Shown here: positions 52,620 through 62,848 of the stretch, one piece after another | How the letters are laid out: each line of letters starts with the position of its first letter | Numbering within the stretch: the stretch's first letter is position 1 | Assembly (NCBI GenBank): GCA_045629585.1 | Contig: JAZQRM010000077.1 | Span: 30,851-94,850 of the forward strand | Origin: Taishania sp045629585 | GTDB taxonomy: Bacteria > Bacteroidota > Bacteroidia > Flavobacteriales_D > Crocinitomicaceae | Direction of reading: 5' to 3' | DNA: 64,000 nt | Program-made: the position numbers and the translations under genes | Notes under the pieces: model-generated | What the model saw: only the letters and a program-made list of their open reading frames with translations | The model's database searches: none | Told to the model about the DNA's origin: nothing

Positions 52620-55016
52620 ATGGCGTCTTCAATTAATAGTATACTAATTAATAAAAACTATGATGCTTTATTGTTTCGAACAGTAATACGCAGATATTGG
52701 TGGTGGATACCCGTTTTTATCGGATTGATGTTTATGATAGCCATTTTATATCTCCGATATACTAAACCTATCTACGAATCTGAAGTGATATTGCAGATGG
52801 ATACGGAGGATAATGCTAAATCTATTATAGAAATTGAGAATATTAACACCCGAAAAGATCTCTTTTATTCAGATGTAGAACTTTTGCGTTCCGAGTTTCT
52901 CTTTGAAAAAGCAATGGGGAATATTGGGATGAATGTTAGCGTTTTTACCAAAGGGAAACTTTTAACAGAAGAAAAATATCAAAATAGCTCTTTTTATGTA
53001 ACACCTTACGAACTGATTGATTCAACGCTGATTGGTGTTCCAATATTTTTGAAGTATATAGGTGATAATAAGGTTCAGTTCACATATTCGCATAATGGAG
53101 AAAAAAGTTGTGTGGGGAATTTAAATGAACCTATCAATTGTAAAGATTTTATAGTGGTAATCAAGTCGACGGATATTCCATTTTTTCAATTGGAATCAGA
53201 GTCGAATGAGCTCTTCTTTACGTTTAACAGTGCTGCATCTTTAACTAAACGGATGCTAAGAAATCTAACTGTTATGCCAATAGATGCTGGTGCAAGAACA
53301 GTTTCTATTCGTTTTAGAAATCACAATCCAAGAATTGGATATGACGTGGTAATGAATGTTACCAGTACTTTCATGGAATATACAGCAAAGCAGTTAAAGC
53401 AAAGTTCTGCAAATGTTATTGCTTTTATTGATGCACAACTAGATTCTTTATCGGCAGAGTTAAAGCAATCTAAGGATAGTTTAATGTTTTTTCAAAGGCA
53501 AGCCAAAATTTCTGACCCCGAACAAACTTCAACTAATCTCCAAGCGGAGGTAGAAAGACTGCAGGAAGAATTGTATGTCATAAGTGGGGAATTACAGTCT
53601 TTAAGTATAATACAATCACGTATCCAAAAAAATCCAAATCGATTAGAAGTATATCGCATTTTACCCGAATTATTAGGGAAAAGTTATGAATCCGCGATAG
53701 CTGCACATATTGAAGCACTTCATGTATTGTTGGAAGATAAAGAGGATGTTTTATTTCGATTGACACCAGAGAGTAGTGAGGTTAAAAGATTGGAGAAGCG
53801 GATAACTGAAAAGTCTAACCAGATTTTAAGAAGTATTGATGCCATAGAGCAGAGGTTAGAGGCTCGGAGACAGACTTTAAATGAGAAATTGGCAGCTTTA
53901 CAATATGAATTTGAATCCATCCCTGAGAAAAAAATGGAATTCAATCGTCTGCGCAATATTCAAGACTTAAATGAAAAGTATTATCAATTACTAACAGAAA
54001 AGAAAGTCCAATATTCTATTTCCGAAGCTGGATTTGCATCTAATAATCGGATATTACAACGGCCTTCTTTAGATTTTGTGCCGGTAGAACCGCGTTCCAA
54101 TATTATCTACGGATCTTTTATTTTATTAGGATTAGTTGGTGGAATTGGTTTCCTTTTGTTTAAATATCTAACGTTTAATGAGATTAATATGTTAGAAGAT
54201 TTGGAAAATATTCTACCCGAAAAAGCTTCCGTTTTAGGTGGTGTTCCTTTGTTCAAGTATGGGTTGGAATATTCACAAATCATCGTGACTAATTCGCCTA
54301 AATCAATGATGGCTGAGGCGATGCGAAAGATTCGAGTAAACCTAAGTTATATCCATCCGAATTATAAAACAATAGCGATATCTTCGTCTATTTCAGGAGA
54401 AGGGAAAACTTTTGTTGCATTAAATTTATCTGCCATTATCGCAATGACTGGTAAAAAGGTCGTTTTGATCGATTTAGATATGCGGAAACCTAAAGTACAT
54501 CTAGGATTTGGGTTTAACAATATTAAAGGAATGAGTAGTTTGATTATTGGAAAGTCATCTTTGGAGGACACAATAATTAAAGAAGCTGAACCAAATTTGG
54601 ATGTAATCACCGCTGGACCAATTCCTCCAAACCCTTCTGAATTATTGCTAAGTGAAAGTTTTAAAAATATATTGGAACAATTGAAGGAGATGTATGATGT
54701 GATAATCATTGACAACCCGCCAGTTGGGCTGGTGTCAGATGGTGTGCGTGTTCTTTCGGATGCAGATATTCCGATTTATGTATTCAAATCACAATATTCT
54801 AAGCGTAACTTCGTGTTCAGAATTCGTGAATTGTTTGAATTGAAGCAGCTTAAGTCATTAAACGTAATTCTAAACGGTGTACCTCATTCTAAGAAAAGTG
54901 CCTATGGCTATGGCTATGGTTACGGCTATGGTGGATACGTTGATGACGATAAAGCTTCAGACGTAAAAGGGGTTAAGAAATCGTTCATTGAAAAAATTAT
55001 TCAAAAAAGGAAATAG
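52620..55016 (+). CDS. Wzc-like polysaccharide copolymerase / bacterial tyrosine kinase
   Basis: 798 residues. The first part has a membrane segment (about 26-48) and a Wzz-type periplasmic domain with long coiled-coil (about 260-470), then a second membrane segment (about 497-515) and the GNVR/PCP loop. The C-terminal kinase has SGEGKT (592-597, Walker A), VLIDLDMRKPK (Walker A') and VIIIDNPPVG (Walker B). The tail holds a Tyr-Gly cluster: Y762, Y764, Y766, Y768, Y770 and Y773, the expected autophosphorylation site. Kinase cycling controls chain length and export. No Wzb phosphatase is nearby. Confidence 0.94.
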   Translation: MASSINSILINKNYDALLFRTVIRRYWWWIPVFIGLMFMIAILYLRYTKPIYESEVILQMDTEDNAKSIIEIENINTRKDLFYSDVELLRSEFLFEKAMGNIGMNVSVFTKGKLLTEEKYQNSSFYVTPYELIDSTLIGVPIFLKYIGDNKVQFTYSHNGEKSCVGNLNEPINCKDFIVVIKSTDIPFFQLESESNELFFTFNSAASLTKRMLRNLTVMPIDAGARTVSIRFRNHNPRIGYDVVMNVTSTFMEYTAKQLKQSSANVIAFIDAQLDSLSAELKQSKDSLMFFQRQAKISDPEQTSTNLQAEVERLQEELYVISGELQSLSIIQSRIQKNPNRLEVYRILPELLGKSYESAIAAHIEALHVLLEDKEDVLFRLTPESSEVKRLEKRITEKSNQILRSIDAIEQRLEARRQTLNEKLAALQYEFESIPEKKMEFNRLRNIQDLNEKYYQLLTEKKVQYSISEAGFASNNRILQRPSLDFVPVEPRSNIIYGSFILLGLVGGIGFLLFKYLTFNEINMLEDLENILPEKASVLGGVPLFKYGLEYSQIIVTNSPKSMMAEAMRKIRVNLSYIHPNYKTIAISSSISGEGKTFVALNLSAIIAMTGKKVVLIDLDMRKPKVHLGFGFNNIKGMSSLIIGKSSLEDTIIKEAEPNLDVITAGPIPPNPSELLLSESFKNILEQLKEMYDVIIIDNPPVGLVSDGVRVLSDADIPIYVFKSQYSKRNFVFRIRELFELKQLKSLNVILNGVPHSKKSAYGYGYGYGYGGYVDDDKASDVKGVKKSFIEKIIQKRK

Positions 55017-55574
55017 ATGGAAGTGATTAAAGGGAGGATTCCTGGTTTGTTGATTATTCAACCGCGTAAATTTGAAGACGAAAGAGGTTGTTTTTCTGAA
55101 AGTTTTAATCAAAGTACGTTTAATGAAATCGTTGGCAAAGAGGTGGTTTTTGTTCAAGATAATGAATCAGTCTCAAAAAAAAATGTCATTAGAGGCTTAC
55201 ATTTACAACAAGCTCCTTATGGTCAAGGTAAACTTGTTCGCGTTACACAAGGAAAAGTCTTAGATGTTGCTGTTGATATTCGAAAGAATTCGCCATATTA
55301 TGGTCAATACCAAATGGTTGAACTGAGTGCGGAAAACGGCCTGCAATTCTGGATACCAGAAGGCTTTGCGCATGGTTTCGTAGCTCTGGAAGAAGGAACC
55401 AAGTTTCTTTATAAATGTACTGGGTTTTATAATAAAGAGTCTGAAGTATGTATAAGATTTGACGATCCTAAAATAAATATAGATTGGTCAATTGAGGATT
55501 ATATTATATCTTTGAAAGACACCGAAGGTGTTCACTTGAAAGATTTTATAACCACGTTCAACTATTTAGATTAA
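55017..55574 (+). CDS. rfbC: dTDP-4-dehydrorhamnose 3,5-epimerase (RmlC-like)
   Basis: 185 residues. It has PRKFEDERGCFSESFN (about 16-31), NVIRGLHLQQAPYGQGKLVRV with the catalytic histidine, FWIPEGFAHGFVALEEGT, and a YKCTGFYNKESE strand. It epimerises dTDP-4-keto-6-deoxyglucose to the L-rhamnose precursor. It starts at the base after the Wzc stop, so it belongs to the polysaccharide operon. rfbA, rfbB and rfbD are not in the window. Confidence 0.94.
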   Translation: MEVIKGRIPGLLIIQPRKFEDERGCFSESFNQSTFNEIVGKEVVFVQDNESVSKKNVIRGLHLQQAPYGQGKLVRVTQGKVLDVAVDIRKNSPYYGQYQMVELSAENGLQFWIPEGFAHGFVALEEGTKFLYKCTGFYNKESEVCIRFDDPKINIDWSIEDYIISLKDTEGVHLKDFITTFNYLD

Positions 55575-55577
55575 CTT

Positions 55578-56639
55578 ATGGAGATGTTCGCATATTTCAT
55601 AGGGGGGATTTTCACCTCGCTAGTTGTAAATATTCTTTTATTGCGCTTTTCTCAGTCGCTAGGAATTAGGAATAATAATGATGTAACAATTCGTTGGAGT
55701 AATCAGTCTAAACCCTCATTAGGTGGGATAAGTTTCTATATTGTTTTTTTGTTCGCTGTAATTGTTTTTCCAATCTTTGATTACGTCAATAATATTTTTC
55801 ATAATACGACTTTTATAATGTTGTTTATTGGTGGAGCACTTGCGTTTTGTATGGGGCTAGCTGATGATGCTTATAATACTAAACCTAAAATTAAACTCCT
55901 TGTTCAGATATTATGTGGTATTTTACTTTGTTTGGGGGAGTGTGTTATGCAGGTGACCACAAACGATTGGGTGAATTATATTGGAACTATCTTTTGGGTA
56001 GTATTATTGATGAATTCATTGAATATGTTGGATAATATGGATGGAATTACTGGAACTATTTGCTTCTTTATTTTATCTATTTGTCAAGTATCACTACTTT
56101 TTAATGACGATAGTAATTTTACAATTTGGATTGCGCTCAATTTTGCAATTTTGGGTGGTTTATTAGGCTTCTTATATCACAATGTAAATCCATCGAAACT
56201 ATTTATGGGGGATGCAGGTTCACAGTTTATTGGTTTTTATGTGGCTTTTATGTCCTTGTTTTGTGTTTTTAACGTAGGGGAAATACAGGCTGACGCTATA
56301 ATTAATTGGCAGGGATTGAGTTTGATAGCCATGGCATTTTCTGTCCCTTTTGCAGATACAATGAGTGTGGTAATCAATCGGTTATCCAAAGGTAAATCAC
56401 CTATGGTTGGTGGTAAAGATCATACTACCCACCACCTTGTTTACAAAGGTTGGAGTGATCGTCAAGTGTGGTTGATTTTCTTAGGGATCTCTTTGGTTTC
56501 AAGTTTAGTTACAGTGCTTTTTATCCAATTTGGAAAAGAATGGTCGTCATTTTGGTGGTTCGCGTCTTGGTTAATACCTATTTCTGTATTTGTGCGTTTG
56601 TTTTTTATAACAAGGAAGTATCCTGAAGTTGTAAGATAA
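55578..56639 (+). CDS. Undecaprenyl-phosphate sugar-1-phosphate transferase (WecA/MraY-like)
   Basis: 353 residues, about ten membrane segments. Family motifs: GLADDAYNTKPKIKLLVQ (the DDxxN/D aspartates, about 94-111), NMLDNMDGITGT (about 148-159), LFMGDAGSQFIGF and GGKDHTTHHLV (the C-terminal HXH-type loop). It puts a sugar phosphate onto undecaprenyl phosphate, starting lipid-linked glycan synthesis. WecA-type activity is more likely than MraY, since the neighbours are exopolysaccharide genes rather than mur genes. It is the last gene of that module. Confidence 0.9.
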   Translation: MEMFAYFIGGIFTSLVVNILLLRFSQSLGIRNNNDVTIRWSNQSKPSLGGISFYIVFLFAVIVFPIFDYVNNIFHNTTFIMLFIGGALAFCMGLADDAYNTKPKIKLLVQILCGILLCLGECVMQVTTNDWVNYIGTIFWVVLLMNSLNMLDNMDGITGTICFFILSICQVSLLFNDDSNFTIWIALNFAILGGLLGFLYHNVNPSKLFMGDAGSQFIGFYVAFMSLFCVFNVGEIQADAIINWQGLSLIAMAFSVPFADTMSVVINRLSKGKSPMVGGKDHTTHHLVYKGWSDRQVWLIFLGISLVSSLVTVLFIQFGKEWSSFWWFASWLIPISVFVRLFFITRKYPEVVR

Positions 56640-56666
56640 AACTGTAATATTCATTAAATTTGGAGA

Positions 56667-57584
56667 ATGATTCGCAAAACCATTTTTCAGTTAATTGCAC
56701 TCTCTTTCATTTTATTAAGCTGTAAAGAAGGTGACTCTATGTTGTCTGTGCCTGAAATCAAAAGCCAGTTTGTTAATAAGGATCTTTTGATGCCAACGAT
56801 TCCAAGTAATATTAATTTTGCGGGTGAAAAAATTATTTTAGGAGATTGGGACCTTAAAGAAAGGCTGGATCGAGAAATTTTAAGTATAAAACATAATGTA
56901 GGTGCTACAACTTTAATTTTAAAGAAAACAAGAAGGTATTTTCCTTTAATGGATAGTATCTTAAAAGCTCATAATTTGCCTTTAGATCTAAAATATGTAG
57001 CTGTAGCCGAAAGTGGTTTAGCTAACGTTACAAGTCCAGCAGGTGCAGCAGGTTTTTGGCAATTTATGGAGCCAACAGCAAAAGAATATGGACTTTTAGT
57101 CAATGAATGGGTAGATGAACGACTAGATGTTTACAAAAGTACAGTTGCAGCAGCCAATTATTTTCATCATTCAGCTAGTTTATTTCAGGATTGGCCAACT
57201 CGAATTACGGCCTACAATAGAGGGATGGCTGGCGTTCAAAATGCATTAGAAGACCAAAAAACAGAACTTTTCTTTGATACTTATTTAAACCAAGAAAGTA
57301 GTCGCTATTTCTTCCGAATATTGGCCTACAAAATAATACTTGAGAATCCAGCAGATTATGGTTTTCACTTAACGGACTATGATTATTATTACCCTATTCA
57401 CACGAAATCGTTATGGATAGATGCATCAGTTGGAAATCTTAAACTTTGGGCAATAGAACAAGGAATAAACTATAAAATTCTTCGAACCCTAAATCCTTGG
57501 ATAATAAAGGATATTTTACCTAAGGGGATAGAATTTAAAGTCGATTTACCTATCGATTCTTCACTAAAACCATATAAATCATAA
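56667..57584 (+). CDS. Lytic transglycosylase lipoprotein (MltD/SLT-like)
   Basis: 305 residues with a lipobox LLSC at 16-19. The SLT domain (about 100-215) has AVAESGLANVTSPAGAAGFWQFMEPTAKEYGL, with the catalytic Glu in AESG, and AYNRGMAGVQNAL. LysM-like modules are not evident. It cleaves peptidoglycan glycan strands in the periplasm, presumably attached to the outer membrane. Its stop shares one base with the uvrA start (TAATG). Confidence 0.92.
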   Translation: MIRKTIFQLIALSFILLSCKEGDSMLSVPEIKSQFVNKDLLMPTIPSNINFAGEKIILGDWDLKERLDREILSIKHNVGATTLILKKTRRYFPLMDSILKAHNLPLDLKYVAVAESGLANVTSPAGAAGFWQFMEPTAKEYGLLVNEWVDERLDVYKSTVAAANYFHHSASLFQDWPTRITAYNRGMAGVQNALEDQKTELFFDTYLNQESSRYFFRILAYKIILENPADYGFHLTDYDYYYPIHTKSLWIDASVGNLKLWAIEQGINYKILRTLNPWIIKDILPKGIEFKVDLPIDSSLKPYKS

Positions 57585-60427
57585 TGAGTAAGTCAGATCA
57601 AGATTATATAGAGATTTTTGGAGCAAGAGAACATAATCTTAAAAATATAGACCTAAAGATTCCAAGAAATCAGTTGGTTGTTTTTACAGGTTTGAGTGGG
57701 AGTGGAAAATCATCGCTTGCATTTGATACGATATTTGCTGAAGGTCAACGACGCTATTTGGAAACGTTCTCCGCATACGCACGTCAATTTTTGGGTGGAT
57801 TGGAAAGACCCGATGTAGATAAAATTGAAGGGTTAAGCCCTGTAATTTCTATAGAACAGAAAACTACAAATCGCTCACCTCGTTCCACCGTAGGTACAGT
57901 TACCGAATTGTATGATTTTGTGCGCTTACTTTATGCAAGGGTTGGAACGGCTGTTTCGTATGTTACAGGTGAACCAATGGTTAAATACAGTGATGATCAA
58001 ATTGCGGAGCTAATCGTACAACATTACAATGGTCGTAAGGTTTTGATTCTTGCGCCTTTGGTCAAAGGGCGAAAAGGACATTATCGTGAGTTATTTGAGC
58101 AAATATTACGTCAAGGATATACTAAAGTTCGTGTTGATGGACAGATCAAAGACATTGTGAAAGGAATGAAACTCGATCGCTACAAGGTTCACGATATTGA
58201 AGTGGTCGTTGATCGTTTGGCGGTGGATAGTAAAGATCTAAGACGTATTTATGACGCTATCGTTTTAGCGATGAAGTTAGGTAAAAAAGAGATGATGGTG
58301 GCGGATTTCGAAACAGAAGAAATTAAACATTATTCTAGAAAGTTGATGTGTCCCACTTCAGGAATTTCTTATCCAGAGCCTGAACCTAGCTTATTTTCTT
58401 TTAACACACCTTATGGCGCTTGTCCAAAATGTAACGGTTTAGGTGAAGTAATGGAAGTGGATATGGATAAAATTATTCCAGATTCATCTAAATCAATCAA
58501 ACAAGGTGGAATTGCGCCTTTAGGAGATTTCAAAAATTCATGGTTATCTGAAAAAATAGAAACGTATTTGGAGTCCGAAGGCTTTACCCTGAAAACACCA
58601 ATTAAAGATATTTCTGATGAAATCATTTCCGTTATTTTACAAGGAAATGAAGGAATGGAAGCCCAAATTAAAAGCGCGAAATCCTTCGAAGGAATTATTC
58701 CGTTTATTACACGTCACTCTGGAGAAAGCTCTGCTGTTGTTCAACGGTGGGCACAAAGTTTTATGAACCAAACAACCTGTCCTTCTTGTAAAGGTACTCG
58801 GTTGAGAGAAGAATCACTGTTTTTCTCCATCGGAGGCAAAAATATTGGCGAATTGGCTCAAATGGATCTATCAGACTTAGCCATTTTCTTTGCCGAGGTT
58901 GAAAAGGATTTGAATGCCGATCAAAAGATTATTGCGACTGAAATCCTGAAGGAAATCCGAACGCGTTTGTCTTTCATTTTAGAAGTCGGTTTGGATTATT
59001 TAACAATGCATCGTTCTTCTAAAACACTTTCGGGTGGAGAGGCTCAACGAATTCGTTTGGCAACTCAAATCGGAACAGAATTAATGAATGTATTGTACAT
59101 TTTAGATGAACCATCAATTGGTTTACATCAACGCGATAATACACGATTGATTAACTCATTAAAACGTCTTCGAGATACAGGAAACTCTGTTTTGGTGGTG
59201 GAACACGATCGTGAAATGATTGAAGCCGCTGACTTTGTGGTGGATATTGGTCCCGGTGCTGGACGAAATGGTGGGCAAATTTTGAATGCTTGTACGGTCG
59301 ATGAAATGATGCAGACCGATTCCATGACAACGCAATATTTGAAAGGAATTCGTCAAATTCAGTTACCTGAAAAACGGAGAAAAGGAAATGGATTGTTTTT
59401 GGAATTAAAAGGAGCAAGTGGAAATAACCTGAAAAATGTGGATTTAAAAATTCCTTTAGGAACATTTACCTGCGTAACTGGCGTTTCAGGAAGTGGAAAA
59501 TCTTCTCTAATTAATGGAACTCTTTATCCTATTTTATTAAAGGAAATATATAACGGCGTTCGTAAACCGTTGCCGTACAAATCAATTGTTGGTTTAGAAT
59601 ATTTGGATAAAGTAATCGAGATTGATCAAAGTCCAATTGGTCGAACTCCGCGATCCAATCCAGCGACTTATACAAAAGTATTTGACGAAATTCGTTCCCT
59701 TTTTGCTGTATTACCAGAAGCGCAAATTCGTGGTTATAAACCAGGACGTTTCTCTTTCAATGTAGCAGGTGGACGTTGCGAAACCTGTAAAGGTGGTGGA
59801 ATGAAATTGGTAGAAATGAATTTTTTACCAGACGTGTATGTCGAATGTGAATCGTGTGCTGGAAAAAGGTACAACCGTGAAACTTTAGAAGTTCGTTTTA
59901 AAGGGAAATCAATCGGAGATGTGTTAGAAATGACCATCGAAGAAGGAGAAACGTTCTTTGAAGCGGTTCCGAAAATTCACCGTGTTTTAAAAACATTGAA
60001 TTCGGTTGGGTTAGGATATGTAACATTGGGGCAATCTTCAACGACTCTTTCTGGTGGTGAAGCACAACGTATCAAATTATCCGCTGAATTATCTAAAAAG
60101 AGTACCGGAAAAACGATTTATATTCTTGACGAACCAAGTACAGGTTTACATTTTGAGGATATCAATAATCTGTTAGACGTTCTTCAACGATTAGTCGACG
60201 AAGGAAATACCATTTTGGTGATAGAACACAATTTGGACATTATCAAAGTAGCCGATTACATTATTGACGTTGGGCCAGAAGGTGGACGAAATGGTGGTAA
60301 AATCATAGCCGAAGGAACACCAGAGGAAGTTGTTAAAAAATTCAAGAAAAAATCATTTACAGCAAAGTATTTGGACGAGGAGCTTCAGCTGCACGTTAAA
60401 TTGAAAAAAGCGAATAAGATTTCTTAA
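57584..60427 (+). CDS. uvrA: Excinuclease ABC subunit A
   Basis: 947 residues. Two ABC modules: first P loop in GLSGSGKSSLAFDT (about 36-49), signature TLSGGEAQRIRLATQ and ILDEPSIGLH; second P loop GVSGSGKSSLING, TLSGGEAQRIKLS and ILDEPSTGLH. The second zinc finger is intact (CETCKGGG ... CESCAGKR). The first has C256, S259, C280 and C283, so one cysteine is missing. UvrA finds bulky DNA damage and loads UvrB. It is translationally coupled to the upstream lytic transglycosylase gene. Confidence 0.98.
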   Translation: MSKSDQDYIEIFGAREHNLKNIDLKIPRNQLVVFTGLSGSGKSSLAFDTIFAEGQRRYLETFSAYARQFLGGLERPDVDKIEGLSPVISIEQKTTNRSPRSTVGTVTELYDFVRLLYARVGTAVSYVTGEPMVKYSDDQIAELIVQHYNGRKVLILAPLVKGRKGHYRELFEQILRQGYTKVRVDGQIKDIVKGMKLDRYKVHDIEVVVDRLAVDSKDLRRIYDAIVLAMKLGKKEMMVADFETEEIKHYSRKLMCPTSGISYPEPEPSLFSFNTPYGACPKCNGLGEVMEVDMDKIIPDSSKSIKQGGIAPLGDFKNSWLSEKIETYLESEGFTLKTPIKDISDEIISVILQGNEGMEAQIKSAKSFEGIIPFITRHSGESSAVVQRWAQSFMNQTTCPSCKGTRLREESLFFSIGGKNIGELAQMDLSDLAIFFAEVEKDLNADQKIIATEILKEIRTRLSFILEVGLDYLTMHRSSKTLSGGEAQRIRLATQIGTELMNVLYILDEPSIGLHQRDNTRLINSLKRLRDTGNSVLVVEHDREMIEAADFVVDIGPGAGRNGGQILNACTVDEMMQTDSMTTQYLKGIRQIQLPEKRRKGNGLFLELKGASGNNLKNVDLKIPLGTFTCVTGVSGSGKSSLINGTLYPILLKEIYNGVRKPLPYKSIVGLEYLDKVIEIDQSPIGRTPRSNPATYTKVFDEIRSLFAVLPEAQIRGYKPGRFSFNVAGGRCETCKGGGMKLVEMNFLPDVYVECESCAGKRYNRETLEVRFKGKSIGDVLEMTIEEGETFFEAVPKIHRVLKTLNSVGLGYVTLGQSSTTLSGGEAQRIKLSAELSKKSTGKTIYILDEPSTGLHFEDINNLLDVLQRLVDEGNTILVIEHNLDIIKVADYIIDVGPEGGRNGGKIIAEGTPEEVVKKFKKKSFTAKYLDEELQLHVKLKKANKIS

Positions 60428-60429
60428 CG

Positions 60430-61290
60430 ATGGATATTACTTCTTCGCCAATACACATTTTTAACGCAGCTGAATTACGTATTCTCATAGCGAATAAGGA
60501 GGGTACTTTTCGGCCTCGGCAAACAGCGTTTGGTTTTCTAAAAAAGGGAACCTTTGCATTAAAAGTAAACGGAGAAGTAATCGATTATAAGGAACAACAG
60601 CTGTTTTTTATTTCGAACCGTAATACATATGAATTAACTTTCCTTTCTGAAGAGGTTGAGTTGTATATATGTATCAATAATAGGGATTTTAATCATCTTG
60701 CAAATTATCGATTTAATCAATTTGAGCTATTTCGACTAATTGCCTTAGAAATAAATAATGCATTCGATTTACCAGAATCTGAAAGGATTTTCTTTTGGGG
60801 ATTATTGGATAATTTGCACCATGTTTATAATGATAGCGTAAACTTATCTTTTAAAATGGACATGTTGAGGCATTTGCAAATTACTTTGATCTATGCAATT
60901 GTCAATTTATTGCAAGCAAAAAAAGGGGATGTTGATTATAAATACAATAACCGCAAGGAAATGATAAGTTCTAATTTTATAGAATTGCTGTTTAAGTATT
61001 TCAAAGAAGAAAAAGAGCTGGCTTTTTATGCCGATAAATTACATATTTCTATAAAATATTTATCTATCTGTGTTAAAGTTACCACCAAAACAAGCCCAAC
61101 TTTTATTATCGCACAATTGTTAATGTATGAAGCTCGTGTTTTATTGTCCGATAAAGAAAATACCATTTCAATGGTAGCGGACCAACTAAATTTCTCGGAT
61201 CAATATACCTTTTCCAAGTTTTTTAAAAAGCAAATGAATATTTCTCCTTCAGAATTTAAACGTCGAGTTTTTCAGACGGTTACCATTTAA
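60430..61290 (+). CDS. AraC-family transcriptional regulator
   Basis: 286 residues. The N-terminal ~150 residues are a cupin-like sensing part (FLKKGTFALKVNGEVIDYKEQQ). Residues about 185-282 form the two helix-turn-helix AraC domain (ADKLHISIKYLSICVKV, then QLNFSDQYTFSKFFKKQMNISPSEFKRR). It starts 2 bases after uvrA. The tripartite efflux operon follows after 184 bases in the same direction, so it probably controls that operon (inference). Confidence 0.9.
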   Translation: MDITSSPIHIFNAAELRILIANKEGTFRPRQTAFGFLKKGTFALKVNGEVIDYKEQQLFFISNRNTYELTFLSEEVELYICINNRDFNHLANYRFNQFELFRLIALEINNAFDLPESERIFFWGLLDNLHHVYNDSVNLSFKMDMLRHLQITLIYAIVNLLQAKKGDVDYKYNNRKEMISSNFIELLFKYFKEEKELAFYADKLHISIKYLSICVKVTTKTSPTFIIAQLLMYEARVLLSDKENTISMVADQLNFSDQYTFSKFFKKQMNISPSEFKRRVFQTVTI

Positions 61291-61480
61291 ACTATTTATT
61301 TCCCACTCTGCTTTTATCCATTTTTTATTTGTCCTATCTATATTATATGACGTGTTTCAAGTGATCGTTTATAATTGATGAATTACCGTTTGTTACCATT
61401 TGGACATTGTTTGTAGACTCTTTGCCCTTCTTTTCAAGGTATCCTACTTGTAATTTTGTGCCTTTAAATTAAAGGTGAGT

Positions 61481-62812
61481 ATGTTAATGTCAAAAAAAAT
61501 CTTTTTACCATTTTGGGTAGGAGTTCTCTTTTTAGGTTCGATACAGGGTTCTTTTGCTCAATCAGAACAAGGGATAGTGAAGTTGACAGTGGAAGAACTG
61601 TTTGATTTGGTGCTAGCCAATAACCCTTCTCTAAAAGTACAACAAGCAAACATTGAAGTCGCGGAACAAGGGGTTAAGGTCGCTAAAAATAATTATCTGC
61701 CCAATGCATCTGTTTCCTTAAGTGCTTTTTATTTAGGTGATATAAATTTGTTTTCACCTGATTTGGAAACGCAGTTCAAACAAGATTTACCCAACTTCGG
61801 AAATGCGTTTGGTGTGGAAGTAAATCAATTATTATGGAAAGGTGGACAAGTGCAAGAAACCATACGTCTATCTAGAATTCAAGAAGAAATAGCGCATTTG
61901 CAATATTCTTCGAGTGAACAGCAGGCTAAATTAGCGGCGTTAGGTTATTATTTGGATTTGTACAAATTAATAAATCAAGCACGTGTGTTCACTATAAATA
62001 TTGAACTTGCTAATCAACGTTTGGAGAATATTTCGGCCATGTCTAAACAAGGTATGATTGCTCCGAATGACCTTATTAGAGCTGAGTTGCAAATTTCAAA
62101 TTTACGTTTGATGAAGCAAGTGGTGGATAACAATATTTTGATTCTCAATAAGCAATTGAATGCTGCAATTGGATTGCCTAGTGATGTGATTGTAATTCCA
62201 GATGAATCAACAAATAAAAGAAGGTTTGTACTTGGGGCGACGCAAGAGTATAAGCAAACAGCTTATGCTTCCAATCCACTTTTACAATTGACGCAAAAAA
62301 GTGTAGATATTCAAAATTCACTTTACAAAATTGCGCGTAAAAATTACTATCCTTCATTGGCCTTTTTTGCGGGTAATAATTTGAATAGACCAGTAACGAG
62401 TGGTACGCCTGTGGATATGTATTACAACGCTTGGAACGCGGGAATAGCTCTAAAATATGATATCGCTTCTTTATGGAAAAATCCAAGAGTAGTTGCCCAA
62501 CGTAAATTTGAAGTGAGTAAAGCTGAAGCTCAAAAATTAGAAGCTGAAGTAATGATTGGGGTAGCAGTGGATGCGGCCATTATAAAACATAATGAAGCAA
62601 TTTCTCAAAATGTTGTATTAGCAAAAAACAAACAATTGGCAGATGAAAATTACCGTATTATGGAGAATAAGTATAATAACCAATTGGTAATTATACTAGA
62701 TCTATTAGACGCAAGCAATGCTAAGTTAGATGCCGAATTGCAATTTGCAAATACAGAGGTGAATATCATTTTCGCCTATTACAAGTTGTTAAAAGAAACA
62801 GGGAAATTATAG
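61481..62812 (+). CDS. TolC-family outer-membrane efflux protein
   Basis: 443 residues from ATG 61481, 6 bases after AAAGG; GTG 61475 and ATG 61487 are alternatives. A signal peptide ends at about FAQ. Two repeats of long helices plus beta strands are typical of TolC proteins: LVLANNPSLKVQQANIEVAE near the start and RIMENKYNNQLVIILDLLDASNAKLDAEL near the end. It forms the outer-membrane duct for the EmrA/EmrB-like pump encoded next. TAATTTTG at 61451-61458 could be a -7 box. Confidence 0.92.
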   Translation: MLMSKKIFLPFWVGVLFLGSIQGSFAQSEQGIVKLTVEELFDLVLANNPSLKVQQANIEVAEQGVKVAKNNYLPNASVSLSAFYLGDINLFSPDLETQFKQDLPNFGNAFGVEVNQLLWKGGQVQETIRLSRIQEEIAHLQYSSSEQQAKLAALGYYLDLYKLINQARVFTINIELANQRLENISAMSKQGMIAPNDLIRAELQISNLRLMKQVVDNNILILNKQLNAAIGLPSDVIVIPDESTNKRRFVLGATQEYKQTAYASNPLLQLTQKSVDIQNSLYKIARKNYYPSLAFFAGNNLNRPVTSGTPVDMYYNAWNAGIALKYDIASLWKNPRVVAQRKFEVSKAEAQKLEAEVMIGVAVDAAIIKHNEAISQNVVLAKNKQLADENYRIMENKYNNQLVIILDLLDASNAKLDAELQFANTEVNIIFAYYKLLKETGKL

Positions 62813-62848
62813 TAAATAAAAGAATTTAGGATCAGAAAAAATAGAGAG

